Assembly: GCF_003971065.1 (NCBI RefSeq)
Contig: NZ_RYDV01000001.1
Span: 248,001-312,000, forward strand
Reading direction: 5' to 3'
Source: Candidimonas sp. SYP-B2681
Lineage (GTDB): Bacteria > Pseudomonadota > Gammaproteobacteria > Burkholderiales > Burkholderiaceae_B
DNA length: 64,000 nucleotides
The notes beneath the pieces were generated by a model. It made no database searches and had not been told where the DNA came from. It worked only from the letters and a program-made list of their open reading frames with translations. Shown here piece by piece: positions 55,018 to 63,653 of this stretch. How positions within the stretch are numbered: position 1 is the stretch's first letter; each line of letters starts with the position of its first letter. The position numbers were made by a program, and so were the translations under genes.

Positions 55018-55722
55018 TTACTGACTGCTACGCCCGCTTTCTGAAAATAAGGCGCGATAGATAACGCCACCGACTGCGCCGCCTACCAGAGGCACTAGCC
55101 AGAACACCCAGAGCTGCTCAATGGCCCAACTGCCCTGGAAAAGGGCTACGCCGGTGCTGCGAGCAGGATTGACGGAGGTGTTGGTTACAGGGATGCTGAT
55201 GAGGTGGATCAGCGTGAGGGCGAGCCCAATAGCCAGCGGCGCAAGAGCGACGGGCGCGCGCTTATCGGTTGCCCCCATGATGATAATTACGAAGAAAGCG
55301 GTAAGCACCAGTTCGCATGTGACGGCGGCCTCAAAGGAGAATTTGCCCGGTGAATGTTCACCGAAACCATTGGAGGCAAAACCGGCGGTCGCATCAAAGC
55401 CGACTTGGCCGCTCGCGATGACATACAGTATCGCCGCCGCCGCAATTGCGCCGATTACTTGCACGACAATGTAGGGAATGACCTCTTTTCCCGGTATTCG
55501 TCCGCCACTAAAAAGCCCCAGTGTCACCGCCGGATTAAAGTGTGCCCCGGAAATATGTCCGACCGCATACGCCATGGTTACTACAGTCAAGCCAAATGCC
55601 AACGCCACCCCTGCGAATCCTATCCCCAGATCAGGGAAAGCAGCAGCCAGCACGGCGCTGCCGCAGCCACCTAAAACGAGCCAGAATGTGCCAAAGAGCT
55701 CTGCGAATAAGCGTTTTGTCAT
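55018..55722 (-). CDS. aqpZ: Aquaporin Z
   Basis: The 234-residue MIP-family channel has six helices and two NPA motifs, [13 protein letters not shown] and [13 protein letters not shown], with Arg after the second NPA as in water-specific AqpZ; the ar/R region (F, H, R) looks like the water-selective set. It conducts water across the inner membrane. Monocistronic, preceded by no evident regulator. Confidence 0.95.
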   Translation of the reverse strand: MTKRLFAELFGTFWLVLGGCGSAVLAAAFPDLGIGFAGVALAFGLTVVTMAYAVGHISGAHFNPAVTLGLFSGGRIPGKEVIPYIVVQVIGAIAAAAILYVIASGQVGFDATAGFASNGFGEHSPGKFSFEAAVTCELVLTAFFVIIIMGATDKRAPVALAPLAIGLALTLIHLISIPVTNTSVNPARSTGVALFQGSWAIEQLWVFWLVPLVGGAVGGVIYRALFSESGRSSQ

Positions 55723-55760
55723 TAAACCACCCCTCTCATTATTTCTATTGAATGTAGTTC

Positions 55761-55929
55761 TTGGCGCTATGTGACATGCTGCTTTTGCCCCTTACTGGTG
55801 GAAAAACACTGTCTGTCTTAACGTTGGCGAGGTCATATTGGTATCCTGTCGAAGGAAAGACACCTTCGAAGATACTCTCGAATGTCGTGTTCGGCATCGG
55901 TTTTATGGTTGGCCTATTGCCCAAGAGCT
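55761..55929 (+). pseudogene. Possible membrane-protein (RDD-like) remnant
   Basis: A short frame reads [12 protein letters not shown], then VEGKTPSKILSNVVFGIGFMVGLLP, which resembles the middle of RDD-family membrane proteins (G-x-T-L..L then GK-P and a hydrophobic segment). It has no proper start and no continuation. It may be a decayed gene between aqpZ and the ABC operon; weak evidence. Confidence 0.3.
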
Positions 55930-55933
55930 GCCC

Positions 55934-55965
55934 AAAAAAAAATCCCGGCCGGTATCGGTCGGGAT
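55934..55965 (-). terminator. Intrinsic terminator of the ABC operon
   Basis: On the minus strand a 10-base stem (55965-55956 with 55951-55942) around a 4-base loop is followed by a run of nine T. It lies 45 bases past the stop of the binding-protein gene and is a textbook rho-independent terminator. Confidence 0.88.
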
Positions 55966-56009
55966 GTTGAACTGCTGGCGGGGTCTTCGTAACGGTCTTT
56001 ACCGAAAGA

Positions 56010-57014
56010 TCATTTGCCAGCGGCCTTTACCGCTTTCTTCCAGCCGTCAATAATTTCTTTGTATTCGTCTGCCGCCCGTAGCGGGTCAGTTTCGAACACC
56101 TTGATATCACTTAAATTCGGAAGCTCTGTAAGCCTGGCAACGTCAATGTCGCTGCGCGTTGGCCGGCGGAAGGTTTCAACCAGTTCGGCTTCCTGCACTT
56201 CACGCGACAGCAGCACGTCGAAAAGCTCTTGCGCGGCCTGTGCCCCGTTCTTGGGGTTCTTGATGACGGCGACCGCTTCTGGCGCTACAAATACGCCTTC
56301 AGTCGGGTAAACCAGACGGATCTCCTTCTGGCCACCAGCCACATAGGCGTAGGCCGCGTATTCCATGGTCACACCGAGCGGGTACTCCCCCCCGGCCACA
56401 CTCTTGTATACCTGTCCGGAGCTCTTGGAGATCACTGCGTTGGCGGCGAGCTTGTCCAAGCCCTCTTGACCAAAAAGCTTGTAGATACCGTAAACCTGGT
56501 CGTAGGCGCTGCCCGATGTCGCCGGGTCACCAATGATGACCTTGCCCTTCCATTTCGGGTCAAACAGATCGGCCCAACTGCTTGGGGCCTTTTCACCCTT
56601 CAGTTGCTTCTCGTTCACCATGACAAGCATCACATGTGCATTGGTGCCGGCCCAGAGATTGTCTGGACCGATGAAACGCGGATCAACGCCCTTGACCTGG
56701 GGTGATTCGTAAGGCTGGAAATTATGCTTGAATGCAGCCATGGTGCCAAAACCTGCGCCCCATACGACGTCACCGAGTGGACTCTGTGCTTCTGCCTCGA
56801 TGCGTTTCATCAGGGCCCCGGTGCCCGATGTAACGCGCTGCACTTTCAGGCTGCGCGTCGTTTTCGTGGCGACATCGAGAGCAACCTCGATGACCTGTAC
56901 ATTATTGGATGTGTAGACAACGGCTTCGGCCGCATGTCCTTGAGTACCGAGGGTGAGCGCCGCCGTGGCGAATAGGGCGGAAATGCCGAGCTTGGAAGGG
57001 AAAAGCGTGGTCAT
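56010..57014 (-). CDS. ABC transporter substrate-binding protein (iron(III)/2-aminoethylphosphonate type)
   Basis: The ATG at 57014 is chosen (GAGG upstream) because it opens into a signal peptide ending QGHAAEAVVYTS; 334 residues. The pattern VVYTSNNVQVIEVALD, GDVVWGAGFGTMAAF, LFDPKWKGKVIIGDPATSGSAYDQVYG matches periplasmic type 2 binding proteins of the FbpA/PhnS-like group. It is encoded 17 bases after the permease gene, in the order ATPase-permease-binding protein. Ligand could be iron(III) or a phosphonate. Confidence 0.87.
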   Translation of the reverse strand: MTTLFPSKLGISALFATAALTLGTQGHAAEAVVYTSNNVQVIEVALDVATKTTRSLKVQRVTSGTGALMKRIEAEAQSPLGDVVWGAGFGTMAAFKHNFQPYESPQVKGVDPRFIGPDNLWAGTNAHVMLVMVNEKQLKGEKAPSSWADLFDPKWKGKVIIGDPATSGSAYDQVYGIYKLFGQEGLDKLAANAVISKSSGQVYKSVAGGEYPLGVTMEYAAYAYVAGGQKEIRLVYPTEGVFVAPEAVAVIKNPKNGAQAAQELFDVLLSREVQEAELVETFRRPTRSDIDVARLTELPNLSDIKVFETDPLRAADEYKEIIDGWKKAVKAAGK

Positions 57015-57031
57015 ATAAGAAGCCTCAGGAG

Positions 57032-58708
57032 TTAACGGCTGGAAAAAAGGTCGAGCTTCAGGAAGCGTACGGCCAGGAAAACGGGGACGATGATGACGGA
57101 CATCAGGATGACACCGTAGGCGGAGGCCCGTGCCAGATAGCCAGCATCGATTTGTCGGAACATTTGGATCGGCATGGTTTCCATGCCACCGTAGTACAAA
57201 ACGATGGTGGCTGAAATCTCCGCCAATGACGTCACCCACATAAGAATGGCTGCGCCAAGGATGGCGGGCTTCATCACCGGCAAAACCACTTTGAAGAAGC
57301 TTTTCACTGGCGACACCCCCAGATTGATGGAGGCTTCTTCGATTGAATCAGGGATGCTGTATAGGGAAGCCGAGGCGGACCGGATGGAAAACGGTACCTT
57401 GCGCACGAAGTACGCCGCCGCCATGATTACCCAGGTACCCGTAAGTACAATCATTCCACTGTTGTAGGTGTGGATGAGCGCGATGCCTAGAACGGTGCCG
57501 GAAATGGCAAGCGGCAGCATCACGACGTAATCCAGCATGTTCACCACCCATAGCCTTTTCTTCACAATGAGGTAGCTTGCGACCGTGGCGAAGCAGGTGC
57601 CGGCAATAGCCGCCACGCTGGCGAGCATCAAGGAATTCAATATCGGCTCTGGCGCGCTGCGCAGCGCCCGTTCCATGTTCTCGAGGGTGAATGTGCCGTA
57701 CTGCATTACCGGGCCCCGCGCCTTGGTGAATGCGCCGATGATGACTGTTATCGCGGGAATCATCGAGAACGCTACGAAAAGGACCGCTCCTCCAGTCAGT
57801 AAGACGGCGGACATTCCACGGGCGCGTACGGCGACAGGAGCACGGCCCTGCTGCATCTGGTAGGTCTTGCGCGCGATGATGCGTTTTTGAACAAAAAGTA
57901 CCGCACCCACGAGGATGACCGAAACCACCGCCAGCACGCTTTGCATCGTCGGGTTTCCGCCCATTTCAGAGAGGAAGGTTTGGTAGGTCAGCGATGAAAG
58001 CACGTCAACGTTCCCACCCAGGATCATCGGAATGGAGAAGTTGTCTACCGCCAGCGTGAAGACGATCATCGCATTGATCAATAATGCGGGAGCCAGCACC
58101 GGTAAGGTGACTGTAAAAAAGCGACGAACGCTGCTGGCACCAAGGTTCACCGCAGCTTCTTCAATGGTGCCGTCCAGCGCCTTCAACGCAGCAAGCATCC
58201 CGATATACACGTAGGTGTAGTCGTTCAGAATGAGCGTATAGATCATTCCGAACCAGCCGTAGAAAGAAGGCAGCACGATGCCTATGCTATCCAGCGCATG
58301 ACGCACTATGCCGTTGTTGCCGAGCAGCATAAGCCAGGCTTGCGAGACCACGATATCCGGCAGAATGATGGTCGCCAGCGGCAATAACGCAACGATGCTT
58401 TTTCCGGGGAAATCGTAGCGTGCCACCACATATGCGAGGGGGGCCCCCAACACGAGTGTGCCAATGGTCGAAACTATGCCCAGTTTTACTGTATTGAATA
58501 ACGCTTCTACATAAATCGGGGAGGAAAAGAAAGTCTCGAAGCCCTGAAGGCTGAGCCTTCCACTGACTGGATCCACTGCGCTCTGTTGAAATAGGGCGGC
58601 GAGCGGCCACACTACTAAGGCGACAAGCACTAAAAGGCAAAGTAACGCCGGTACGAACCAGGAGGATGTCAGGTCTTTGGTCAATGCATTGCGCATCATC
58701 TTACTCAT
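57032..58708 (-). CDS. ABC transporter permease, fused two-unit type
   Basis: The 558-residue membrane protein has two similar halves of about six helices, each with an EAA-like loop (EEAAVNLGASSVRRFFTVTLPVLAP and EEASINLGVSPVKSFFKVVLPVMKP), as in FbpB-type iron(III) permeases. The ATG at 58708 overlaps the ATPase stop by 4 bases (ATGA), which fixes the start. It pairs with the ATPase and binding protein genes. Confidence 0.9.
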   Translation of the reverse strand: MSKMMRNALTKDLTSSWFVPALLCLLVLVALVVWPLAALFQQSAVDPVSGRLSLQGFETFFSSPIYVEALFNTVKLGIVSTIGTLVLGAPLAYVVARYDFPGKSIVALLPLATIILPDIVVSQAWLMLLGNNGIVRHALDSIGIVLPSFYGWFGMIYTLILNDYTYVYIGMLAALKALDGTIEEAAVNLGASSVRRFFTVTLPVLAPALLINAMIVFTLAVDNFSIPMILGGNVDVLSSLTYQTFLSEMGGNPTMQSVLAVVSVILVGAVLFVQKRIIARKTYQMQQGRAPVAVRARGMSAVLLTGGAVLFVAFSMIPAITVIIGAFTKARGPVMQYGTFTLENMERALRSAPEPILNSLMLASVAAIAGTCFATVASYLIVKKRLWVVNMLDYVVMLPLAISGTVLGIALIHTYNSGMIVLTGTWVIMAAAYFVRKVPFSIRSASASLYSIPDSIEEASINLGVSPVKSFFKVVLPVMKPAILGAAILMWVTSLAEISATIVLYYGGMETMPIQMFRQIDAGYLARASAYGVILMSVIIVPVFLAVRFLKLDLFSSR

Positions 58709-59760
58709 GCTTGGACCAGGCGGCATTCAGCACTGAAACCGAGGTACACCTGAGACCGGGGAGCCAGCTGCCGATCTTCGGCTGCAGGTACGTCGGCATT
58801 CAACGTCTGGCCGTCGCCAAGCCGCAATGCGTAGGTGGCCTTATAGCCAAGATAACGGCGGTGGACGACCGTTGCGGGTAAACGCAGCGAATTGGTCTGG
58901 TGTTCGGTGTGCAGGCTGATATGTTCGGGGCGGGCAACCAGCCGGCACTGCGGGCCCGGGGCGACACAAGACACTTCCATATTTACGCCGGCGATCTGCA
59001 GAATGCTCCCGTTTCCTGCGGCTTGCACGTCAATAACGTTAAGGAGGTTTGCCGCGCCGATAAAATCGGCTGCGTAGGAGGTGTGCGGGCGGGCATACAG
59101 CCCCTCGGGCGTATCAAGCTGATCGATGCGGCCGTTGCGCAGGAGCGCAATACGGTCGGACATCGACAGCGCTTCTTCTTGGTCGTGGGTAACAAAGATG
59201 GCCGTAATTTTCGACTCTTGCTGCAGCTGTCTGATGACGTCGCGCATCTGGATTCGTAGCTTGGCATCAAGGTTGGACAGAGGCTCGTCCATCAACAGGA
59301 CGCGTGGTTCGATAACCAGTGCTCGGGCCAAGGCGACACGCTGACGCTGCCCGCCTGACAGCTCGGCGGGATAGCGTTTCGACAAGTGAGCCAGTTCCAC
59401 GCGTTCAAGCATGCGTGTCACTTTTTCAGCAATGACTGCGTTGGATTGTTTGCGAACGCGTAAACCGTAGGCCACGTTATCGAAGACGCTCTTGTCGGGA
59501 AACAAAGCGTAATCCTGGAACACCATCCCTGTTTCCCGCTTATGGGCGGGAAGCCGGGTAATGTCCTTGCCGTCCATTACGAGGCGTCCCTCGTCCGGGA
59601 TGATAAAGCCCGCAATCATCCGGAGCAGAGTGGTCTTCCCGCAGCCGCTGGGACCCAGCAGGGTGAAAAATTCGCCGTGCTGAATATTGAGGGAGAGCTG
59701 GTCGATGATGGTGACGTCGCCGTAGCGTTTGACGATACCGTCGATAAGAATGTCTGCCAT
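58705..59760 (-). CDS. ABC transporter ATP-binding protein (FbpC/PotA-like)
   Basis: The 351-residue ATPase has Walker A GPSGCGKTT, Q-loop FQDYALFPDKSVFDNV, signature LSGGQRQRVALARAL, Walker B VLLMDEPLSNLD and a C-terminal TOBE-like domain (about 275-345). It belongs to the iron(III)/polyamine/phosphonate importer group. It is the first gene of the minus-strand operon, with the permease starting in its stop codon. Confidence 0.93.
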   Translation of the reverse strand: MADILIDGIVKRYGDVTIIDQLSLNIQHGEFFTLLGPSGCGKTTLLRMIAGFIIPDEGRLVMDGKDITRLPAHKRETGMVFQDYALFPDKSVFDNVAYGLRVRKQSNAVIAEKVTRMLERVELAHLSKRYPAELSGGQRQRVALARALVIEPRVLLMDEPLSNLDAKLRIQMRDVIRQLQQESKITAIFVTHDQEEALSMSDRIALLRNGRIDQLDTPEGLYARPHTSYAADFIGAANLLNVIDVQAAGNGSILQIAGVNMEVSCVAPGPQCRLVARPEHISLHTEHQTNSLRLPATVVHRRYLGYKATYALRLGDGQTLNADVPAAEDRQLAPRSQVYLGFSAECRLVQA

Positions 59761-60106
59761 AGCAAGTCAGAAGTATGCCGATAAAGCTGCAAACGACGGA
59801 TTGTGACAGGTTTATGACAAAGAGTGTCGGTGAATGTAACGGAAGCAGTGTCGGTATTGCGATGGAGGCTGCGTCGTTAATGTCGCGTGCATTCCGTTCG
59901 CGACACTAAACCCGATCGACGCAAACACTAGCGCTGCGGGCAAAAAAAATCCCGAACGAAACCAGTCAGGATTTTGAATTTGGTGGTGGAGTTGGGCACT
60001 GACACTGAAATGGTTCTCCGAACAGGAGGGGCAGGAATAACGCGAAAGGGCGTGGATCGGGGCATTTTGGTGTATCGGCGATTGAGTGTAAAGCCGAGCG
60101 CAAATA
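59761..60106. other. Intergenic region with a terminator
   Basis: No gene is seen. It contains the minus-strand terminator of the next gene pair at 59942-59973 and the promoter region of the ABC operon, which shows no obvious -35/-10 pair. Confidence 0.6.
59942..59973 (-). terminator. Intrinsic terminator
   Basis: Reading the minus strand, AATCCTGA (59973-59966) pairs with the TTCGGGATT end (with one G-U pair) across a short loop and is followed by a run of eight T (59949-59942). It would end the transcript of the two unrecognised ORFs at 60107-62258. Confidence 0.7.
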
Positions 60107-61228
60107 CTAGATGGGATGGACATCTTCTGCGAGAGCAGGGGGGTTGAGGTTGAAAAAGTGCTCAGAGTAAGATAGGGGAACTGTGGATCGCAGCTGACCG
60201 ATCAGCCTTGCGAGCTTCGCGTCTCGGCTGGCCAGTTCAGAAACACTGACGTAGTAACCACTCATCACAACCTTTTCCACTCCTCGAAGCCGAACCTTCA
60301 GCGACTGGCCTGTCTTGGTTGTGCACTCCAGCAGGCAGATCGCCCAACCAACCTTCTCGCGCCAAAGTAGATCTCCAACCTTGTGGGTAATGCCGTGCTC
60401 GCCCTGCAAGCGCAACTCATCCTTCCATGTCTGGCTCAACGTGTGCTCTATGTCGTTAAGCAACTGTGTTGCGTTCGGTGCGACATCGGCAAGGTAGGTA
60501 CGCGCATCATTAATCCGTATTTTCCCGAGTAGGCCGGAGACCCGGGCAGGAAGGGCATCTGTCAGTAGTTGGGGCGCCGTGAACACTTCGCGCAGGGCAA
60601 CCGCCTTGTCAATGTCCGTACCGACGCCTTGCCAAGATGTACTTCCAAGCGTGGCAAGCAGCACCATCCACAACGTCCCGTCACCGACCACTTCAGTAAA
60701 TATCGGATGTTGGTCATTCCGAACGTATCGCTGTTCGACCACGCGCAACAGCCCGCCAGATTTCTGCGCTCGCCCACGAAAGAGGATGGCAAATATTTCC
60801 AGAGCCCATTTCTCTGCAACATCTGTGCTTACCCATCCCCGCCGCTGGCCTCGCAGCGCCACGGCAAGCGGGAATGCAACCGCCTGAACCATTTGTGTCG
60901 CCGAGCATCGCTCCGCGAAAGGCGGTGAAGCCATCTGACTCAAGAACATAGCGATCTGGCCCGCTAGCCGATCTCGGAAGCGACCTTCAACCGGCGCTGT
61001 TTTTGAGTCTTCCACTTTCTCGTCCGAAACCTTTTGGGAAGCGATTGAGTCGTTCTCGAGCAACTGCCCTTCGTTGACATATTTGTCTTTGGCTGTTGTA
61101 GGTCCCACAACTTCTTCCGACTCAGCATCGAACAACAGTCGCAAAATCCCAGTAATCGAGAAGGAGCTTGGGCCGGCCGAGCCGAAGCTCGGCAATCCAT
61201 CGTAGTACGCCTCCAGACGCACGATCAA
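60107..61228 (-). CDS. Unrecognised protein, possibly 3' half of a frameshifted gene
   Basis: The 373-residue product (only start is TTG at 61228) is a soluble mixed helical protein with no motif I can place. Reading the same frame upstream to 61295 still gives protein-like sequence (FRDPGFQSRRTDDTKSNTP), overlapping the end of the neighbouring ORF in another frame. This suggests that the two ORFs were, or are, one gene joined by a +1 shift near the TGA. Both lie on a transcript ending in an intrinsic terminator. Confidence 0.6.
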   Translation of the reverse strand: MIVRLEAYYDGLPSFGSAGPSSFSITGILRLLFDAESEEVVGPTTAKDKYVNEGQLLENDSIASQKVSDEKVEDSKTAPVEGRFRDRLAGQIAMFLSQMASPPFAERCSATQMVQAVAFPLAVALRGQRRGWVSTDVAEKWALEIFAILFRGRAQKSGGLLRVVEQRYVRNDQHPIFTEVVGDGTLWMVLLATLGSTSWQGVGTDIDKAVALREVFTAPQLLTDALPARVSGLLGKIRINDARTYLADVAPNATQLLNDIEHTLSQTWKDELRLQGEHGITHKVGDLLWREKVGWAICLLECTTKTGQSLKVRLRGVEKVVMSGYYVSVSELASRDAKLARLIGQLRSTVPLSYSEHFFNLNPPALAEDVHPI

Positions 61229-61301
61229 ATCGGCTGGATTGACAGGCGCAGCAGGTGTGTTGCTCTTGGTATCGTCTGTGCGCCGGGATTGAAATCCTGG
61301 G

Positions 61302-62258
61302 TCACGAAACGCTGCGCTCCATCAGCCCTCCAACGATTACATGGCGCGCCACACCAGCTAAACCGCCAGCTGGGCTTGCCAGGATCTCGCCCATCACGGC
61401 CGCGAGCACGGCTTCTTGAGTCACGGCGATCGCGTCACGCACGCAGTAAGAGATCCACCCTTCGGCCACGTGGTCGAGCAGAGGCTCACCAAAGCGATTC
61501 ATAGAACAGGCGGTGTCGAACAGGTCACTCTCAGTGGGGCGCACCTTCATCTCGGTGGCCAATGTCAGCAGCGCAGCATAGGTGCCGATACGCGCCCGCT
61601 CCTTCGGCAGCGGTTCGGAAGGAACGATGGCTGCCAGCAACGATTCCCGCTCGTCATCAGGAATTTGGTCGATGCGCGTGATTTCCCCCAGTTCACGCAG
61701 GTCGTCCATCGTTACTTGTGTCAGGCTCAGCTTAGACGCCAGACGCCCGATCAGCGGAATACGGGCCAGCCGCTGATGCACCGCAAGAGCGAGGGGTAGG
61801 CCCCGTGTGTCGACCAAAGCCGGGACCGCGTTGTCACGCGACCTGCTCAGGCCGAGTTGGTCGGACGGGCCGGTGTAGATCGTGGAGGCCGGAGACTCGA
61901 CCAGTGCGGACACTTCCACCAGTGGGGTATTCGCGTCCAGACGCACCAAGGCCTGATCCGCGCCGATCAGGCCACTATTTGATCGGTCTTGGGCCAGATT
62001 TCCTAGTACTAGGGCGGATTCGATCCGCGCTGCGAAATCCGTGTAGGTCTGCCATTGATCGGATTGTCCGGTCTGCCCGTAGCAATAGATCAACCAAGCG
62101 CGAAACGCGAGATATCGAACAGTGGGCGCTTCAAAAAACGCGATTTCCGGCAAATCGATGAGGCGCCCGTCCAGCACTTCGCCCCAAATGGTATTGATCA
62201 GCGCCGTGACTTCGCCCAACGTAAGCGGATAGTCATACGTGCCCCAAAGGCATTGCAA
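61302..62258 (-). CDS. Unrecognised protein, probable 5'-truncated partner of the downstream ORF
   Basis: The 318-residue ORF (TTG at 62258) has no family I recognise. The frame remains open upstream to a TAA near 62318 and still reads like protein (RPIAKVKPIDIQVFLQ), but it contains no ATG, GTG or TTG there, so the original start seems lost or uses a rare codon. Its stop is TGA followed by C in the string GTTTCGTGAC. The downstream ORF continues in the +1 frame. It may be a broken gene; alternatively translation may frameshift. Confidence 0.55.
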   Translation of the reverse strand: MQCLWGTYDYPLTLGEVTALINTIWGEVLDGRLIDLPEIAFFEAPTVRYLAFRAWLIYCYGQTGQSDQWQTYTDFAARIESALVLGNLAQDRSNSGLIGADQALVRLDANTPLVEVSALVESPASTIYTGPSDQLGLSRSRDNAVPALVDTRGLPLALAVHQRLARIPLIGRLASKLSLTQVTMDDLRELGEITRIDQIPDDERESLLAAIVPSEPLPKERARIGTYAALLTLATEMKVRPTESDLFDTACSMNRFGEPLLDHVAEGWISYCVRDAIAVTQEAVLAAVMGEILASPAGGLAGVARHVIVGGLMERSVS

Positions 62259-62599
62259 GAATACCTGTATGTCGATTGGCTTGACCTTTGCAATGGGTCT
62301 TTGCCAGAGGGGCTCTTTTTAGCGCTTACCTCCCCTCGTTGCTGCCGTGCCTGATTGCCATCTATGCATTGTCCACGATAAGGATCGCGCCCTTGTCGAT
62401 ACTGGCTGCAAGCACACACCACCGCAGGGACTGGCTCACGCATTTGCTGCCACGCACAGCGCCGCTGCCACGCGCCCTACCTCCTATCTTTGGAATTCCT
62501 CAGCGGAAGAGTTGCAGTTCAGGTAATATATATCTTTGTATACAAAAATATATATTCATCTACAACGCGCTTTATCAACAACCTCCATTGGGGAAGACA
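62259..62599. other. Intergenic region with large palindrome
   Basis: Besides the open 5' extension of the minus-strand ORF (to about 62318), this stretch has no gene. It holds the AT-rich palindrome at 62525-62556 and the promoter of the Bug receptor gene. Confidence 0.6.
62525..62556. promoter_or_regulatory. 32-base AT-rich palindrome, likely GntR operator
   Basis: The perfect 12-base core TTTGTATACAAA (62535-62546) is extended by 10 bases on both sides with only one mismatch (C at 62534 against A at 62547). TTGTATACAA-type sites are typical for GntR/FadR-family regulators, and a GntR gene lies just downstream of the Bug receptor gene. It sits 44 bases before the receptor start. Confidence 0.7.
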
Positions 62600-63577
62600 G
62601 TGAAAAAAATAACAACTTTGCGTAAGCTTCTTGCATCGCTCTTCGTCGTCACAACGGCAACCACCGTTCATGCTGAGGCCGTCCAAACGTGGCCACGCCA
62701 GCCTATTACCATCGTTGTGCCCTTCGCGGCAGGGGGCGGCACCGACAGTATTGCGCGGGAATTCGCGCTGGAACTTGGAAAAGAGCTTGGGCAAGCCGTG
62801 GTTGTCGAGAACCGAGGCGGCGGTGGCGGATCGATCGGCGCATCGCGTGTGGCGCAAGCCAAGCCAGACGGCTATACATTGCTGTTCGCGACGTCTACCT
62901 TCGCAACCAATTCCGCATGGGAAAAAAGCACTGCCTACGATCCAAAGACGAGCTTCACTCCTATTGCCCTTCTGGGCACTGGCCCCTTGATGTTGGTTGC
63001 GAACAAAGAACTCGGAGTGAAGACCACTGCCGATTTGCTTAAAAAAGCCAAAGACGAGCCGAACTCAATTAACTATTGTTCAGCCGGGCCGGGCAGCATC
63101 AACCACCTATCCGGCGCACTATTCCAGCAATTGGGCAAGGTTGATATCACACATGTCCCTTACCGAGGTAGCGGACCGGCCACACTCGATCTTTTAGCGG
63201 GCCGCGTGCAGATTTTCTTTTCGACGATGCCCACAATGCTGGAAAACGTGAAGGCCGATAAAGTGCTGTTGCTTGCCGTGACGACGAAGGAGCGTTCGAG
63301 CCTCTTTCCTAACGTTGCAACGCTGGACGAAGCTGGCATCCCGGGATTCGATATTTCCACTTGGTGGGGAGTTCTTGGACCTGCAAATATGCCCGCCTCT
63401 ATCGTTGAAAAGCTCAATGCCGTTACGAACAAGATTACGGGCGAGCAATTAGTACGCAACCGGCTGGCCTCCGAAGGAGCCACCGTGTTCAAGGGAAGCC
63501 CGGGCGACTTCGAACAGAAGCTGTTTGACGAATTGGCCATGTGGGAAAAAGTGGTCGGTGCTATAGAACAGAGATAA
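62600..63577 (+). CDS. Bug-type tripartite tricarboxylate transporter receptor
   Basis: From the GTG at 62600 (GGGGAAG just upstream) the 325-residue product has a signal peptide ending VHAEAV and Bug signatures: WPRQPITIVVPFAAGGGTDSIARE, VVVENRGGGGGSIGASRVAQAKPDGYT, SAGPGSINHLSGALF and HVPYRGSGPATLDLLAGRVQ. It binds a small carboxylate in the periplasm; ligand unknown. A large palindrome lies upstream and a GntR regulator gene follows after 76 bases. Confidence 0.93.
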   Translation: MKKITTLRKLLASLFVVTTATTVHAEAVQTWPRQPITIVVPFAAGGGTDSIAREFALELGKELGQAVVVENRGGGGGSIGASRVAQAKPDGYTLLFATSTFATNSAWEKSTAYDPKTSFTPIALLGTGPLMLVANKELGVKTTADLLKKAKDEPNSINYCSAGPGSINHLSGALFQQLGKVDITHVPYRGSGPATLDLLAGRVQIFFSTMPTMLENVKADKVLLLAVTTKERSSLFPNVATLDEAGIPGFDISTWWGVLGPANMPASIVEKLNAVTNKITGEQLVRNRLASEGATVFKGSPGDFEQKLFDELAMWEKVVGAIEQR

Positions 63578-63653
63578 TGCATCCTTTCGCAGAAATTCAA
63601 CACCGTTTCAACGCTACGCCGAAACTTGGTCGCTCAGAAGGGTAACTCGCACC

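Noticed and set aside
59970-60000. tRNA- or att-like string (GGTGGTGGAGTTGGGC)
   Set aside because: It cannot be folded into a cloverleaf and has no repeat copy in the window; probably the end of a terminator region.
62288-62599. Upstream extension of the Bug receptor frame
   Set aside because: The frame is open but would place 104 residues without homology before the signal peptide and run through the palindrome; the GTG at 62600 with GGGGAAG is better.
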